Source: DASWJZ01 sp038211615 (lineage in GTDB: Bacteria; Pseudomonadota; Alphaproteobacteria; Rhizobiales; Afifellaceae). Taken from it: a stretch of 64,000 nucleotides of DNA. Location of the stretch: contig JBBQVL010000013.1 of assembly GCA_038211615.1 (NCBI GenBank), forward strand, positions 1 through 64,000, given 5' to 3'. The notes under the pieces were generated by a model. That model made no database searches, was not told the DNA's origin, and saw only the letters and a program-made list of their open reading frames with translations. Made by a program: the position numbers and the translations under genes. Every line of letters starts with the position of its first letter. Positions within the stretch are counted from its first letter, which is position 1. Positions 50,470-60,098 of the stretch are shown piece by piece.

Positions 50470-50798
50470 GCTGTTACATCCCCCCACAGGCCCGCGCGCG
50501 ACTGTCACGAGGCGGCCTTCAACGCCCCGACTGTCGCGTGCAGGCTTCCGCACAGCAATATCATAGTTAGGAAATGGTGAAGAAATACAACGGCCCACGA
50601 GTCCCGCGAGGCCGTGCCGGTCGCCCGCAAGGCAGACGAAAAAAGAGCCGCTACAGGAGCGGCTCTGAGAAAGTTTACAGGGAGGCGTCAAACAGAGTGG
50701 GCAAATCCACTCGCGTCCATCGCTGGACGGGTTGATTAGGCTCTCTAAAGGTTAATTCTCTGTAAACGCGCGCAAAGCTTCGGCAAGCGCCGGCAAGA
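50470..50798. other. Intergenic region between rcdA and DUF1192
   Basis: About 330 bases, both flanking genes on the minus strand. It holds the terminator at 50639-50666 and must hold the rcdA promoter. No gene is seen. The part near 50740-50770 is AT-richer (TTGATTAGG, GGTTAATTC). Confidence 0.5.
50639..50666 (-). terminator. Rho-independent terminator after DUF1192
   Basis: On the minus strand AGAGCCGCT-CCTGT-AGCGGCTCT forms a perfect 9-bp stem with 5-base loop and is followed by TTTTT. It lies about 130 bases past the DUF1192 stop and separates it from rcdA. Confidence 0.85.
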
Positions 50799-50990
50799 TT
50801 AGCGGCGGAAGAACGATTCCGCCGCCTGCATGTGCTTCTCCTTGGCGGCGATTTCCGCTTCGAGGCGCGCGATCTCTTCACGGTAGAGCGCGATTCGCGC
50901 CTTCAGCTCTTCGATCGAAAGGTCGGCGAGCGGCTCGCCGGGCTGCGCATTCGCCTTCTTCTTCGGCCTGTCGTCGTCAAGAAAGGTCAT
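50799..50990 (-). CDS. DUF1192 family protein
   Basis: 63 residues: MTFLDDDRPKKKANAQPGEP, then PLADLSIEELKARIALYREE and a coiled-coil end. Small helical proteins of unknown role common in alphaproteobacteria. ATG 50990 has GGAGG 5 bases upstream. Divergent from the quinone oxidoreductase gene. Confidence 0.9.
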   Translation of the reverse strand: MTFLDDDRPKKKANAQPGEPLADLSIEELKARIALYREEIARLEAEIAAKEKHMQAAESFFRR

Positions 50991-51085
50991 GGCGTCCTCC
51001 GGCCGGCCAAGAATAGCAGCCGACATTGTTCAATGTCAGCGCCCCCGGTGCTAGGAGTGCGCGCAACAGGTCGAGGAGAGAGAAA

Positions 51086-52087
51086 ATGGCGCACGCGGCC
51101 ACCATGCGGGCAGTCGCGATCAGCGAGCCGGGCGGTCCGGAAGTGCTGGTGGTGGAGGACCGGCCTGTGCCGGTCGTCGGCGAAGGCGAGGTGCTCATCG
51201 CGGTCGCCGCCGCCGGTGTGAACCGCCCCGACGTGATGCAGCGGAAAGGCCAGTATGCCCCACCGCCGGGGGCTTCCGACATTCCGGGCCTGGAGGTTTC
51301 CGGGCTGGTGGCGCGGGTCGGGGAGGGCGTCACGCGCTTCAGGGAAGGCGACGAGGTCATCGCGCTGGTGACGGGCGGCGGCTATGCAGAATATTGCGTC
51401 TCGCATGCCTCCACCACACTGCCGCTCCCCGAGCCGCTGACGCTGGTGGAGGGCGCCGGCATCCCCGAGACGACCTTCACCGTCTGGCACAACGTCTTCG
51501 AGCGCGGCGGGCTTCGGCCGGGCGAGTGGCTGCTCGTGCATGGCGGGTCGAGCGGCATCGGCACCACCGCGATCCAGCTCGCCAAGGCGTTCGGTGCCTT
51601 CGTGATAGCGACCGCGGGGTCGGACAGGAAATGCGAGGCGATGAAGCGGCTCGGGGCGGATGTCGCCGTCAACTACAAGAGCACCGATTTCGTCGAGGCG
51701 GTGAACGAGGCGACGGGCAACAACGGCGCCGACGTCATCGTCGACATGGTCGGCGGCGACTATCTTGGCCGCAACATGACGGCGGCCGCCGCCGAAGGCC
51801 GCATCGTGCAGATATCGACGCTCGCCGGCCCGAAGACGGAGATCGACCTGCGGCAGATCATGCAGAAGCGGCTGACCCTGACCGGCTCGACGATGCGCAA
51901 CCGGCCGGTCGCCTTCAAGGCCGAGCTTGCGCGGACGCTGCACGAGACGGTCTGGCCGATCATCAAACAGGGCCGCTACAAGCCGGTGATCGACAAGATT
52001 TTTCCGCTCGACGAGATCGTCGAGGCGCACCAGCGCATCGATGGCGGCGAGCATGTCGGAAAAATCATCCTGACGATGACGGACTAG
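51086..52087 (+). CDS. NAD(P)H-quinone oxidoreductase (zeta-crystallin type, MDR family)
   Basis: 333 residues, zinc-free medium-chain reductase. MRAVAISEPGGPEVLVVEDR, AAGVNRPDVMQRKGQYAPPP, IPGLEVSGLVARVGEGV, the NADPH fold LLVHGGSSGIGTTAIQLAKA, and FPLDEIVEAHQRIDGGEHVG are typical of the PIG3-like group. ATG 51086 follows GAGGAGAG. TrcR lies downstream, an arrangement common in the order. Confidence 0.92.
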   Translation: MAHAATMRAVAISEPGGPEVLVVEDRPVPVVGEGEVLIAVAAAGVNRPDVMQRKGQYAPPPGASDIPGLEVSGLVARVGEGVTRFREGDEVIALVTGGGYAEYCVSHASTTLPLPEPLTLVEGAGIPETTFTVWHNVFERGGLRPGEWLLVHGGSSGIGTTAIQLAKAFGAFVIATAGSDRKCEAMKRLGADVAVNYKSTDFVEAVNEATGNNGADVIVDMVGGDYLGRNMTAAAAEGRIVQISTLAGPKTEIDLRQIMQKRLTLTGSTMRNRPVAFKAELARTLHETVWPIIKQGRYKPVIDKIFPLDEIVEAHQRIDGGEHVGKIILTMTD

Positions 52088-52283
52088 GCGAAAAGCCCGT
52101 CGCGACCCCCTCGCGGGGATCGCTGACGCGCCCGGCGATGGCGAGAAGCGCAAGCGGTGCGCTCGATTTTCTTGCCTGTCGACCCTCGGGCGAATATATG
52201 AGGTGCGAATTCCCGTCATTCCCTAGCTGGATGCGGGCTTTCCGGCGGCCGCCGCCCCGGGAAGCGAACAGGAGGATTTTATC

Positions 52284-52976
52284 TTGGCGACAGCACCCCT
52301 CATGCCCAAGGCGACCGCCGTCTGGCTGGTCGAGAACACGTCGCTGACCTTCGAGCAGATCGCGCATTTCACGGTGCTGCATCCGCTTGAGGTGAAGGCC
52401 ATCGCCGACGGCGATTCCGCGCAGGGGATCAAGGGCATGGACCCGATCCTCTCCGGCCAGCTGACGCGCGAGGAGATCGAGAAGGCCGAGGCCGACCAGA
52501 GCTACGACATGAAGATCCTGGAGCCGAAGGTGCGCGTACCGGAAGTGAAGCGCCGCGGTCCGCGCTATACCCCGGTGTCGAAGCGGCAGGACCGGCCGAA
52601 CGCCATCCTCTGGCTGGTGCGCAACCATCCGGAGCTGAAGGATTCGGCCATCATGCGCCTCGTCGGCACCACCAAGCCGACGATTGCCGCGATCCGCGAG
52701 CGGACGCACTGGAACTCGGCCACCCTGCAGCCGACCGATCCCGTGACGCTCGGCCTCTGCAGCCAGCTCGAGCTCGACATGGAAGTGCGGAAGGCGGCGA
52801 AGGCCGCGCCGCCGCCGCCGGAGCCGCAGGGCGCGCGGCTTCTTTCCGCCGAGGAGACGACGGCGCTCCGCGCCCGCGCCGAGGAGCAGGAAGCGGCGAC
52901 CCGCGCCATGCAGGAGACGAGTCCCAGCGCCGACTCGCTCTTCTCGCGGTTCAAGTCGAAGGTCGACCAGGACTGA
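52284..52976 (+). CDS. trcR: Cell cycle regulator TrcR (DUF1013)
   Basis: 230 residues. LMPKATAVWLVENTSLTFEQ, FTVLHPLEVKAIADGD, RPNAILWLVRNHPELKDSAI and VGTTKPTIAAIRERTHWNSA match DUF1013, whose alphaproteobacterial members bind RNA polymerase or DNA in cell-cycle control (TrcR). The start is TTG 52284 after AGGAGG with ideal spacing, which decides it. Acidic, disordered C-terminus. Confidence 0.9.
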   Translation: MATAPLMPKATAVWLVENTSLTFEQIAHFTVLHPLEVKAIADGDSAQGIKGMDPILSGQLTREEIEKAEADQSYDMKILEPKVRVPEVKRRGPRYTPVSKRQDRPNAILWLVRNHPELKDSAIMRLVGTTKPTIAAIRERTHWNSATLQPTDPVTLGLCSQLELDMEVRKAAKAAPPPPEPQGARLLSAEETTALRARAEEQEAATRAMQETSPSADSLFSRFKSKVDQD

Positions 52977-52998
52977 CGCCAGGCGCGGTGGGATCACC

Positions 52999-53744
52999 GT
53001 GCAGGCATTCGGTTTTCTGGCGGCGCCGCTCTTCTGGGTAACGGCGCTCGCGGCGCTTGCGGGCGCGACGATCCGCGGCTTCTCCGGCTTCGGGGGAGCG
53101 CTGCTCTTCGTGCCGATCGCGGCCGCGTGCCTCGGCCCGAGGAACGCCGCCGGAATCCTCTTCGTCGTCGACACAGTGCTGATCGCACCCTTCGTGGTGC
53201 GCGCCCTGCCGATCGTCGAGTGGGCGGAGGTCCTGCCGCTCGGCATCGCCTCGATCTTCACGGTGCCGCTCGGGGTGGCGGCCCTGCTTTACCTCGATCC
53301 GGTGCCGCTGCGCTGGGGGATTTCCCTCGTCATCGTCGCGTTTGTCGCGGTGCTTGCTGTCGGCTGGCGCTATCGCGGTCCGACACGGGCCTGGCTCTCC
53401 GCCATCGTCGCGGCGTGGCGGGCTTTCTAAGCGGCGTCGCGCAGCTCTCCGGCCCGCCGGTGATCCTCTATTGGCTCGGCCGGCAGGCGGTGGCGAAATC
53501 GATGCGCGCCAACGCCATGGTGTTCTTCTGCTTCACCACAATCGTCGCCGGAATCGCCTATTTCACCAGCGGCATCTTCACCCGCGAGGTGATGCTCTAT
53601 TCGCTGGCGCTGGTGCCGGTCTACGCGCTCGGCCTCTTCATCGGCAGCCGCATGTTCGGGCTGGCGAGCGAGCGAACCTACCGCGTGATCGCCTACGGCT
53701 CGATCGTGCTGGCGGCCGTGCTCACGCTGCCGATCTTCGGGTAG
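52999..53744 (+). pseudogene. TauE/SafE-family permease gene with frameshift
   Basis: Membrane protein related to sulfite/sulfoacetate exporters. The first frame (52999, GTG start) gives GATIRGFSGFGGALLFVPIA through LSAIVAA, then hits TAA at 53428. The next frame continues at once with VAGFLSGVAQLSGPPVILYW to the stop at 53744, the family's second half (GxxSGPPV motif). One missing G near 53411-53416 (GCGGCG for GCGGGCG) explains the break. With it restored the protein would be about 248 residues, normal length. It may be a sequencing error or a real loss. Confidence 0.88.
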
Positions 53745-53765
53745 CCTGATCCCGCCCGGGGGAAG

Positions 53766-54515
<750 letters not shown>

Positions 54516-54624
54516 AGGCGCCCCTGTCACATCTCGGTCATAGGCGGAGATTGCGGAGGATATATCGCGGCGGCGGACCGGGCGTCCAGCCATCCGGCGT
54601 CGCCGGATCAGCCGCGCGACGGCT

Positions 54625-55035
54625 TCAGCCGGATCGGGGTGGCGGAGCCGGCTCGCGCGTCTCCAGCCCGTCCTCAAGATGCATCCAGAAGAGTTTCGAC
54701 GTGACGTAGGCATGCGTGCCCGGGACGAGGCGATCGGCCTCTTCGAAAAGCCCGGCGTGGATGTAGATCTCGCCCGGCAGCTCGTCGTGCTCGTAGCTGA
54801 TCGGCGTGCCGCATTCGGCGCAGAAGGCGCGGGTGACCTGCTCCGACGAGCGCCGCCGCTTCGGCACGCCTTCGAACGCTACCTCCCCAGACCGGAACCC
54901 CGCCCAGACGACGGCCGGCGCTCCCGTCTGCCGGCGGCAATCCTTGCAGTGGCACCAGGACACCTGGAAGGGCTCGGCGGAGGCGGTGAAGCGCACCGCG
55001 CCGCAGAAGCAGCGCCCGTTCAGGGTCTCGCTCAT
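54625..55035 (-). CDS. GFA-family zinc protein (glutathione-dependent formaldehyde-activating-like)
   Basis: 136 residues. Zinc-binding cysteines: GRCFCGAVRF, WCHCKDCRRQTG and AFCAECGTPISYEH, with ELPGEIYIHAGLF. True Gfa activity is doubtful for many members. It starts within the ymdB stop (ATGA overlap 55032-55035). Confidence 0.9.
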   Translation of the reverse strand: MSETLNGRCFCGAVRFTASAEPFQVSWCHCKDCRRQTGAPAVVWAGFRSGEVAFEGVPKRRRSSEQVTRAFCAECGTPISYEHDELPGEIYIHAGLFEEADRLVPGTHAYVTSKLFWMHLEDGLETREPAPPPRSG

Positions 55036-55859
55036 TGCTTCGCCCCGAAATCGGGTTCGGCATGCGACAGCCCCGGCCCGAGCCGCAGCGGCGCGACGCG
55101 CTTCGCCCGGCCGGTCCGGTCGTCCGTCTCCACCGCCAGCCCCGAGAGCGTGCCCGGCCCGAGCGCCGGGGTCAGCCGCCCGGAGGCGATCTTGGTTGTC
55201 GAGCGGCTGAGCGGCTCGTCCTTCTCCATGCCGATGATGGAATCGTAGTCGCCGCACATCCCGACGTCGGTCATGAAGGCGGTGCCGCCGGCAAAGATCT
55301 TCCAGTCGGCGGTGGGCACGTGCGTGTGCGTGCCGATGACGAGCGAAGCCTTGCCGTCGAGGAAATGCCCCATCGCCTGCTTCTCGCTCGACGCCTCGGC
55401 GTGCATGTCGACGATCGCCGCATCGCAGCCGGTGCCGAGGCCGCAGGCGGAAAGCTCGCGCGTCACCGCCTGGAACGGATCGTCAAGCGCCGGCATGAAA
55501 AGCGTCCCCATGACGTTGACGACGAGCACGCGCGCGCCGTTCTTCGCGGCGTAGACGTTGGCGCCGCGGCCGGGGGTACCGGGGGGATAGTTGACCGGGC
55601 GGAGGAACCGGTCATGGCGGTCGGCGAAAGTCAGCGCCTCGCGCTGGTCCCAGACATGGTTGCCGGTGGTGACGCAGTCGGCGCCCGCGGCGATCAGCTC
55701 CAGAAGAATTTCCTCGGTGATGCCGAAACCGCCGGCGGAATTCTCGCCGTTGATCACGACGAAGTCGAAGCCGTGCCTCGCGATCAGGCCGGGGAGGAGG
55801 GTGCTGACAGCCTTCCGACCGGACCTGCCGACCACATCGCCGAGGAAAAGCAGCCTCAC
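55032..55859 (-). CDS. ymdB: YmdB-family metallophosphoesterase (TIGR00282)
   Basis: 275 residues, dinuclear-metal phosphoesterase; Bacillus YmdB hydrolyses cyclic nucleotides. LLFLGDVVGRSGRKAV, INGENSAGGFGITEEI, TTGNHVWDQRE, NVMGTLFMP, DMHAEASSEKQAMGHFLDG and GTHTHVPTADWKI are all present. Start is GTG 55859, overlapping the fcl stop as GTGA. The substrate here is unproven. Confidence 0.93.
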   Translation of the reverse strand: MRLLFLGDVVGRSGRKAVSTLLPGLIARHGFDFVVINGENSAGGFGITEEILLELIAAGADCVTTGNHVWDQREALTFADRHDRFLRPVNYPPGTPGRGANVYAAKNGARVLVVNVMGTLFMPALDDPFQAVTRELSACGLGTGCDAAIVDMHAEASSEKQAMGHFLDGKASLVIGTHTHVPTADWKIFAGGTAFMTDVGMCGDYDSIIGMEKDEPLSRSTTKIASGRLTPALGPGTLSGLAVETDDRTGRAKRVAPLRLGPGLSHAEPDFGAKQ

Positions 55860-56452
55860 GCGGAAAGCCCTTCCGCGGCCGGCGCCCTGACCTCGATCAG
55901 TTCGCTCTCGGTGGCGATGAATTGCAGGCGGATGTCGTGCGACTCGACGGGAACGTGCTCGACTTCCTGCACCGCGAAGGCGATGCCGGCGAGGCGGAAC
56001 GGCCTGCCGCGCTGGATGAGATCGGCGATCGCCCGGTCGTAGTGCCCCGCGCCATAACCGATGCGGCCGCCATGCCGGTCGAACGCGGCGAGCGGAGCGA
56101 CGATGCAATCGGGGTCGACAACCGGCTGCCCGGCGTGCGGATGGCTGGTGCCGAACACTCCGGCCTCGAGGCATGCCTCGCCGTCGAAGCGGCGGAAGAA
56201 CATGCGGCGCTTCTCGACGACCGGCATGGCGATGCGGCCGCCTGAGGCGAGCACGTCCTCGATCAGGCCGCGCGGGTCAATCTCGTCGCGCATCGGCCAG
56301 AAAAGCGCCACCGTGCCGCCGCGCGACACGAACGGGCGGAGCCGCCCGGCTGCGCGGCGCGACGCCTCGATGCGAGCGGCCGGAGCAAGCCCGGCTCGCC
56401 GCGCGAGCGCGCTGGCGCGCAGTTCAGCTTTGGTGGACGGAACGGCAATCAC
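55856..56452 (-). CDS. fcl: 5-formyltetrahydrofolate cyclo-ligase
   Basis: Converts 5-formyltetrahydrofolate to 5,10-methenyltetrahydrofolate with ATP. 198 residues: STKAELRASALARRAG, VALFWPMRDEIDPRGLI, FGTSHPHAGQPV and RIGYGAGHYDRAIADL (family GYGxGYYDR, here His for Tyr). GTG 56452 with GGAG 10 bases upstream is preferred, since an ATG at 56515 would lie in the 6S RNA. Gene directly after 6S RNA, the classical arrangement. Confidence 0.9.
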   Translation of the reverse strand: MIAVPSTKAELRASALARRAGLAPAARIEASRRAAGRLRPFVSRGGTVALFWPMRDEIDPRGLIEDVLASGGRIAMPVVEKRRMFFRRFDGEACLEAGVFGTSHPHAGQPVVDPDCIVAPLAAFDRHGGRIGYGAGHYDRAIADLIQRGRPFRLAGIAFAVQEVEHVPVESHDIRLQFIATESELIEVRAPAAEGLSA

Positions 56453-56499
56453 CGGCGCGCGGCTCCAGGGAGGCGAGCCGCCCACCTCCCGGAGGACGG

Positions 56500-56645
56500 A
56501 ACTCGAGACAAACACGCAGCCGCCTCGGCCGTTGGAGATTTCGATCCCGGGAACCTACTGACGTAGGTGGGCGCCGTGTGTCCGGACCCACGGGTCCGGT
56601 CAGGGACAGCTCCCTAGAGATCGATAAGGCCCCGAGAATTGTTCT
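56500..56645 (-). ncRNA. ssrS: 6S RNA
   Basis: Read on the minus strand, the segment contains GGGAGCTGTCCCTGACCGG, an internal hairpin GTCCGGAC-type (CCGGACCCGTGGGTCCGG), ACACACGGCGCCCACCTAC, then the short hairpin CCTACGTCAGTAGG and TTCCCGGGATCGAAAT. These are the pattern I recall for rhizobial 6S RNA, which mimics an open promoter and binds RNA polymerase. Terminal pairing of CTCGGGG with TCTCGAG closes the rod. Location directly upstream of fcl is the conserved place. The ends are estimates. Confidence 0.82.
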
Positions 56646-56730
56646 CCTGACGAACCGCGCAGCCACGCGCGGCAAGATATAGGTTGCGCCGCGCGCCCGG
56701 GCAAACATGAATAACGGCGGGAGGAAAGAA

Positions 56731-58638
56731 ATGACGAGCCGCTACGCTGAGGTCTACGATGACTGGCGCTGCGATCCGCAGGGTTTCTGGGCCGGGGTCG
56801 CTTCCGGGATCGACTGGCTGAAGCCTTGGGACAAGGTGTTCGATCCGGGCCTCGGCGTCTACGGCCGCTGGTTTCCCGGTGCTGAATGCAACACCTGCTT
56901 CAACTGCGTCGACCGTCACGCGGCGCGGCGCCCGGAGGCGACCGCCCTCATCCATGACAGCCCCGTCACCGGCACGAAGCGCCGCCTCAGCTATGGCGAC
57001 CTTCTGACCGAGGTGCAGGCGCTCGCCGCGGTGCTTCGAGACCTCGGCGTCGGCAAGGGCGACCGCGTCATCCTCTATCTGCCGATGATCCCCGAGGCGG
57101 CGATCGCCATGCTCGCCTGCGCGCGGCTTGGCGCGGTGCATTCCGTGGTGTTCGGCGGCTTTGCCGCGCCGGAGCTTGCGACGCGCATCGACGACGCCAC
57201 GCCGAAGGTCATCATCTCCGCCTCCTGCGGCATCGAGCCGGGGCGCACCGTCGCCTACAAGCCGCTGCTCGACGCGGCGATCGAGCGCTCGACGAACAAG
57301 CCAGACGCCTGCCTGATCCTGCAGCGCGACCAGGAACGCTGCTCGATGGTTGCCGGCCGCGACCACGATCTCGCCGAGGCGATGGAGAAGGCGCGCGGGC
57401 GGAGCGTCGATTGCGTGCCGGTCAAGGCGACCGACCCGCTCTACATCCTCTACACCTCCGGCACGACCGGCCAGCCCAAGGGCGTGGTGCGCGACAATGG
57501 CGGCCACATGGTCGCGCTTCAGTGGTCGATGCAGGCGATCTACGGCATCGACCCGGGCGAGACGTTCTGGGCGGCCTCCGATGTCGGCTGGGTGGTGGGG
57601 CACTCGTACATCGTCTACGCGCCGCTGCTGCATGGCTGCGCCAGCGTGCTCTACGAGGGCAAGCCGGTCGGGACGCCAGACGCCGGCGCCTTCTGGCGCG
57701 TCATCTCGGAGCACAATGTGGCGGCGCTCTTCACCGCGCCGACCGCCTTCCGCGCCATCCGCCGCGACGATCCGGACGGCCACCACATTCGAAAATACGA
57801 TCTGAAAAATTTCCGCACGCTGTTCCTTGCCGGCGAGCGGGCCGACACGGCGACAATCGAGTGGGCCGAGCATCATCTCGGCGTCCCCGTGATCGATCAT
57901 TGGTGGCAGACGGAGACCGGCTGGTCGATCTGCGCCAATCCGGCGGGGCTCGGGCTGCTGCCGGTCAGATATGGCTCCCCGGGCGTGCCGATGCCGGGCT
58001 ACGACCTGCAGGTGCTCGACGATGCGGGACATCCGGTCGCCCGCGGCACGCTCGGCAACATCGTCGTGAAGCTGCCGCTGCCGCCGAGCGCGCTGCCGAC
58101 GCTCTGGAACGCCGACCAGCGTTTTCGCGACGGCTACCTCGAAGAATTCCCCGGCTATTACAAGACGGCCGACGCCGGCATTATCGACGCCGACGGCTAC
58201 GCCTTCGTCATGTCGCGCACCGACGACATCATCAACGTCGCCGGACATCGTCTCTCCACCGGCGCGATGGAGGAAGTGCTGTCGGGCCATCCCGACGTCG
58301 CCGAATGCGCCGTCATCGGCATTGCCGACCAGCTGAAGGGCCAGGTGCCCTGCGGTTTCGTGGTGCTGAAGGCGGGGAGAGCGCGCGAGACGGCCGAGCT
58401 GCAGGCCGAATGCATCACGAAGGTCAGGGCGGAGATCGGCCCGGTCGCCGCGTTCCGCATGGTGCACATCGTGAAGCGCCTGCCGAAGACGCGCAGCGGA
58501 AAGATCCTCCGCGCCACCATGCGCCAGATAGCGGAGGGCGAGACGCCGAGAGTGCCGGCGACGATCGACGATCCGGCGATCCTGGACGAGATCAGGGGAG
58601 TGTTGAACGTTCCGCGCGCGCTCGCTGGCAGGGACTAA
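56731..58638 (+). CDS. prpE: Propionyl-CoA synthetase (PrpE-type acyl-CoA synthetase)
   Basis: 635 residues, AMP-forming acetyl/propionyl-CoA synthetase. Blocks: NTCFNCVDRHAARRPEATAL, LYILYTSGTTGQPKGVVRDN, SDVGWVVGHSYIVYAPLLHG, DHWWQTETGWSICANPA, INVAGHRLSTGAMEEVLSGH and the catalytic lysine in KTRSGKILRATMR. GHRLSTGAMEEV and the PDAGAFWRVISEHNV region favour propionate over acetate. ATG 56731 follows GGGAGGAAAG and is preferred over ATG 56707. Divergent from 6S RNA and fcl. Confidence 0.92.
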   Translation: MTSRYAEVYDDWRCDPQGFWAGVASGIDWLKPWDKVFDPGLGVYGRWFPGAECNTCFNCVDRHAARRPEATALIHDSPVTGTKRRLSYGDLLTEVQALAAVLRDLGVGKGDRVILYLPMIPEAAIAMLACARLGAVHSVVFGGFAAPELATRIDDATPKVIISASCGIEPGRTVAYKPLLDAAIERSTNKPDACLILQRDQERCSMVAGRDHDLAEAMEKARGRSVDCVPVKATDPLYILYTSGTTGQPKGVVRDNGGHMVALQWSMQAIYGIDPGETFWAASDVGWVVGHSYIVYAPLLHGCASVLYEGKPVGTPDAGAFWRVISEHNVAALFTAPTAFRAIRRDDPDGHHIRKYDLKNFRTLFLAGERADTATIEWAEHHLGVPVIDHWWQTETGWSICANPAGLGLLPVRYGSPGVPMPGYDLQVLDDAGHPVARGTLGNIVVKLPLPPSALPTLWNADQRFRDGYLEEFPGYYKTADAGIIDADGYAFVMSRTDDIINVAGHRLSTGAMEEVLSGHPDVAECAVIGIADQLKGQVPCGFVVLKAGRARETAELQAECITKVRAEIGPVAAFRMVHIVKRLPKTRSGKILRATMRQIAEGETPRVPATIDDPAILDEIRGVLNVPRALAGRD

Positions 58639-58665
58639 CGCTCCTTCGCGGCGGCGGAGGAACGT

Positions 58666-58857
58666 TCAGAGGCGGGCCCTTCCGAAATTCACCCACCAGA
58701 GGCCGATGACGCCCGCTACCACCAGGACGATGCCGATGCCGAGCCACATCGATTGACCGGACATGAAGCTGCCGAGGAGGATATTGGCGCCCTGCAGTGT
58801 CCAGACCAATCCGATGACGATGGCGACAACGGCCGCGATATTTCCCCAAACCTTCAT
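58666..58857 (-). CDS. Small membrane protein, two helices
   Basis: 63 residues: NIAAVVAIVIGLVWTLQG and MWLGIGIVLVVAGVIGLWWV form two membrane helices around a short loop (LLGSFMSGQS). Similar small proteins are widespread; function unknown. The C-terminus NFGRARL is basic. Confidence 0.78.
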   Translation of the reverse strand: MKVWGNIAAVVAIVIGLVWTLQGANILLGSFMSGQSMWLGIGIVLVVAGVIGLWWVNFGRARL

Positions 58858-59059
58858 GAGCGGGCTCCTCGTGTTACCTGAGGATTAGGGGAAATTGGCT
58901 GGCGCTGTCGACCGGCATTCTCTCGGATTGTCTCGCGCGGATGTGATGCGCGGTGCGCGCCCGGCGACCCTCCCAGATGTTCCCCTGCGGTGGCCTCCAG
59001 CTTAACAGTCGTTCGCAACGCGCCGATCTTTCGCCGGCTGCACGATCCGAGGAACCATC

Positions 59060-59695
59060 ATGAAGCTCTACAACAGCAATTTCTCGCCCAATGCGCTCCG
59101 GGTGCGCGCCGTCGCGGCCGAACTCGGCATTCCGCTCGACGTTGTCGAGGTCGATCTCCGGAAGGGCGAGAACAAGACGCCCGCCTACCTGGCGATCAAC
59201 CCGAACGGCAAGGTGCCGGTGCTGGTCGACGGCGATTTCGTGCTGTGGGAAAGCCGCGCCATCGACGCTTACCTTGCTAGTCTCAAGCCCGAACGCGGGC
59301 TCTATCCCGACGCGGCGAAGCAGCGCGCCATCGTCGACCAGTGGTCCTATTGGCAGGCGATCCATCTCGGCCCCGCGATGCAGCGTGTCGCGTTCGAGCG
59401 GGTGATGAAGGCGAAGTTCGGGATGGGCGAGCCGGACGAGAAGGCGATAGCGCCGCAGCTCAAGGACATCGACCAGTTCCTGCCGGTGCTCGAAGCGGAT
59501 CTCGCGGACAAGGAATGGGTGGCGGGAGATATGAGCATCGCCGACTTCGCGATGGCGAGCACGTTCGTGTATCGCGTCCCCGCCGGCATTTCGCTCGACG
59601 CGACGCCGCGCGTCGCCGCCTGGATCGAGCGGATGGAGGCTCGCTCCTCCTGGCAGTCGGCAGCCGCGCCGCTCCTCGCAACGATGAAGGCGTGA
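59060..59695 (+). CDS. Glutathione S-transferase family protein
   Basis: 211 residues. Thioredoxin-like N-terminal domain with MKLYNSNFSPNALRVRAVAA (Ser/Asn region in place of the catalytic Ser/Tyr), INPNGKVPVLVDGDFVLWES (cis-Pro and SRAI glutathione site) and an all-helical C-terminal domain with WVAGDMSIADFAMASTFV. Detoxification role is assumed; specificity unknown. Confidence 0.92.
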   Translation: MKLYNSNFSPNALRVRAVAAELGIPLDVVEVDLRKGENKTPAYLAINPNGKVPVLVDGDFVLWESRAIDAYLASLKPERGLYPDAAKQRAIVDQWSYWQAIHLGPAMQRVAFERVMKAKFGMGEPDEKAIAPQLKDIDQFLPVLEADLADKEWVAGDMSIADFAMASTFVYRVPAGISLDATPRVAAWIERMEARSSWQSAAAPLLATMKA

Positions 59696-60098
59696 TGCGG
59701 GGGCGGCGATCGCCGCGTGTCGCGCGGGCGAAGCGCGATGAAGCGAGGGCATCGATTCTCGCGACGACTTTTTCCCCCTCCCTGCACGCGCATCGATCAG
59801 GCGCGCTGACCGCGTCGAGCGAAGCGATGCAGATTTTTTTCGTTAATGAGTCGTGAATGATCTTCGATCCCGGTTGCAATCGTGATACGTTGAACTTCTG
59901 ACGCCGATAGCGATGAGCGTGACCTCCGACGATCGGCGGCAGCGGGAAAATCATTGATGCGCGGGGAGGCGTTTCGGGGAAATCGCGACACCTTCATTCT
60001 GCGTCCGAGAAGCCCCGGGACATGGCGGGCGATCGGCGGAAGGTAGTAAAGCGAACAGTAGAGACGAGGCTCGCGTGCGTTTGTAACGGTAGAGTACG
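59696..60098. other. Intergenic region, no gene seen
   Basis: About 400 bases between the GST gene and the next membrane protein gene. The middle (near 59830-59900) is AT-richer, for example a run of T at 59833-59839, and may carry promoter elements. I see no coding frame with good composition and no clear hairpin. Confidence 0.45.

Noticed and set aside
56614..58467. Minus-strand open frame of 617 codons opposite prpE
   Set aside because: Antisense shadow of prpE with His/Arg/Asp-rich composition.
58874..59752. Minus-strand open frame of 292 codons over the GST gene
   Set aside because: Antisense shadow of GST; the plus frame has a full GST fold.
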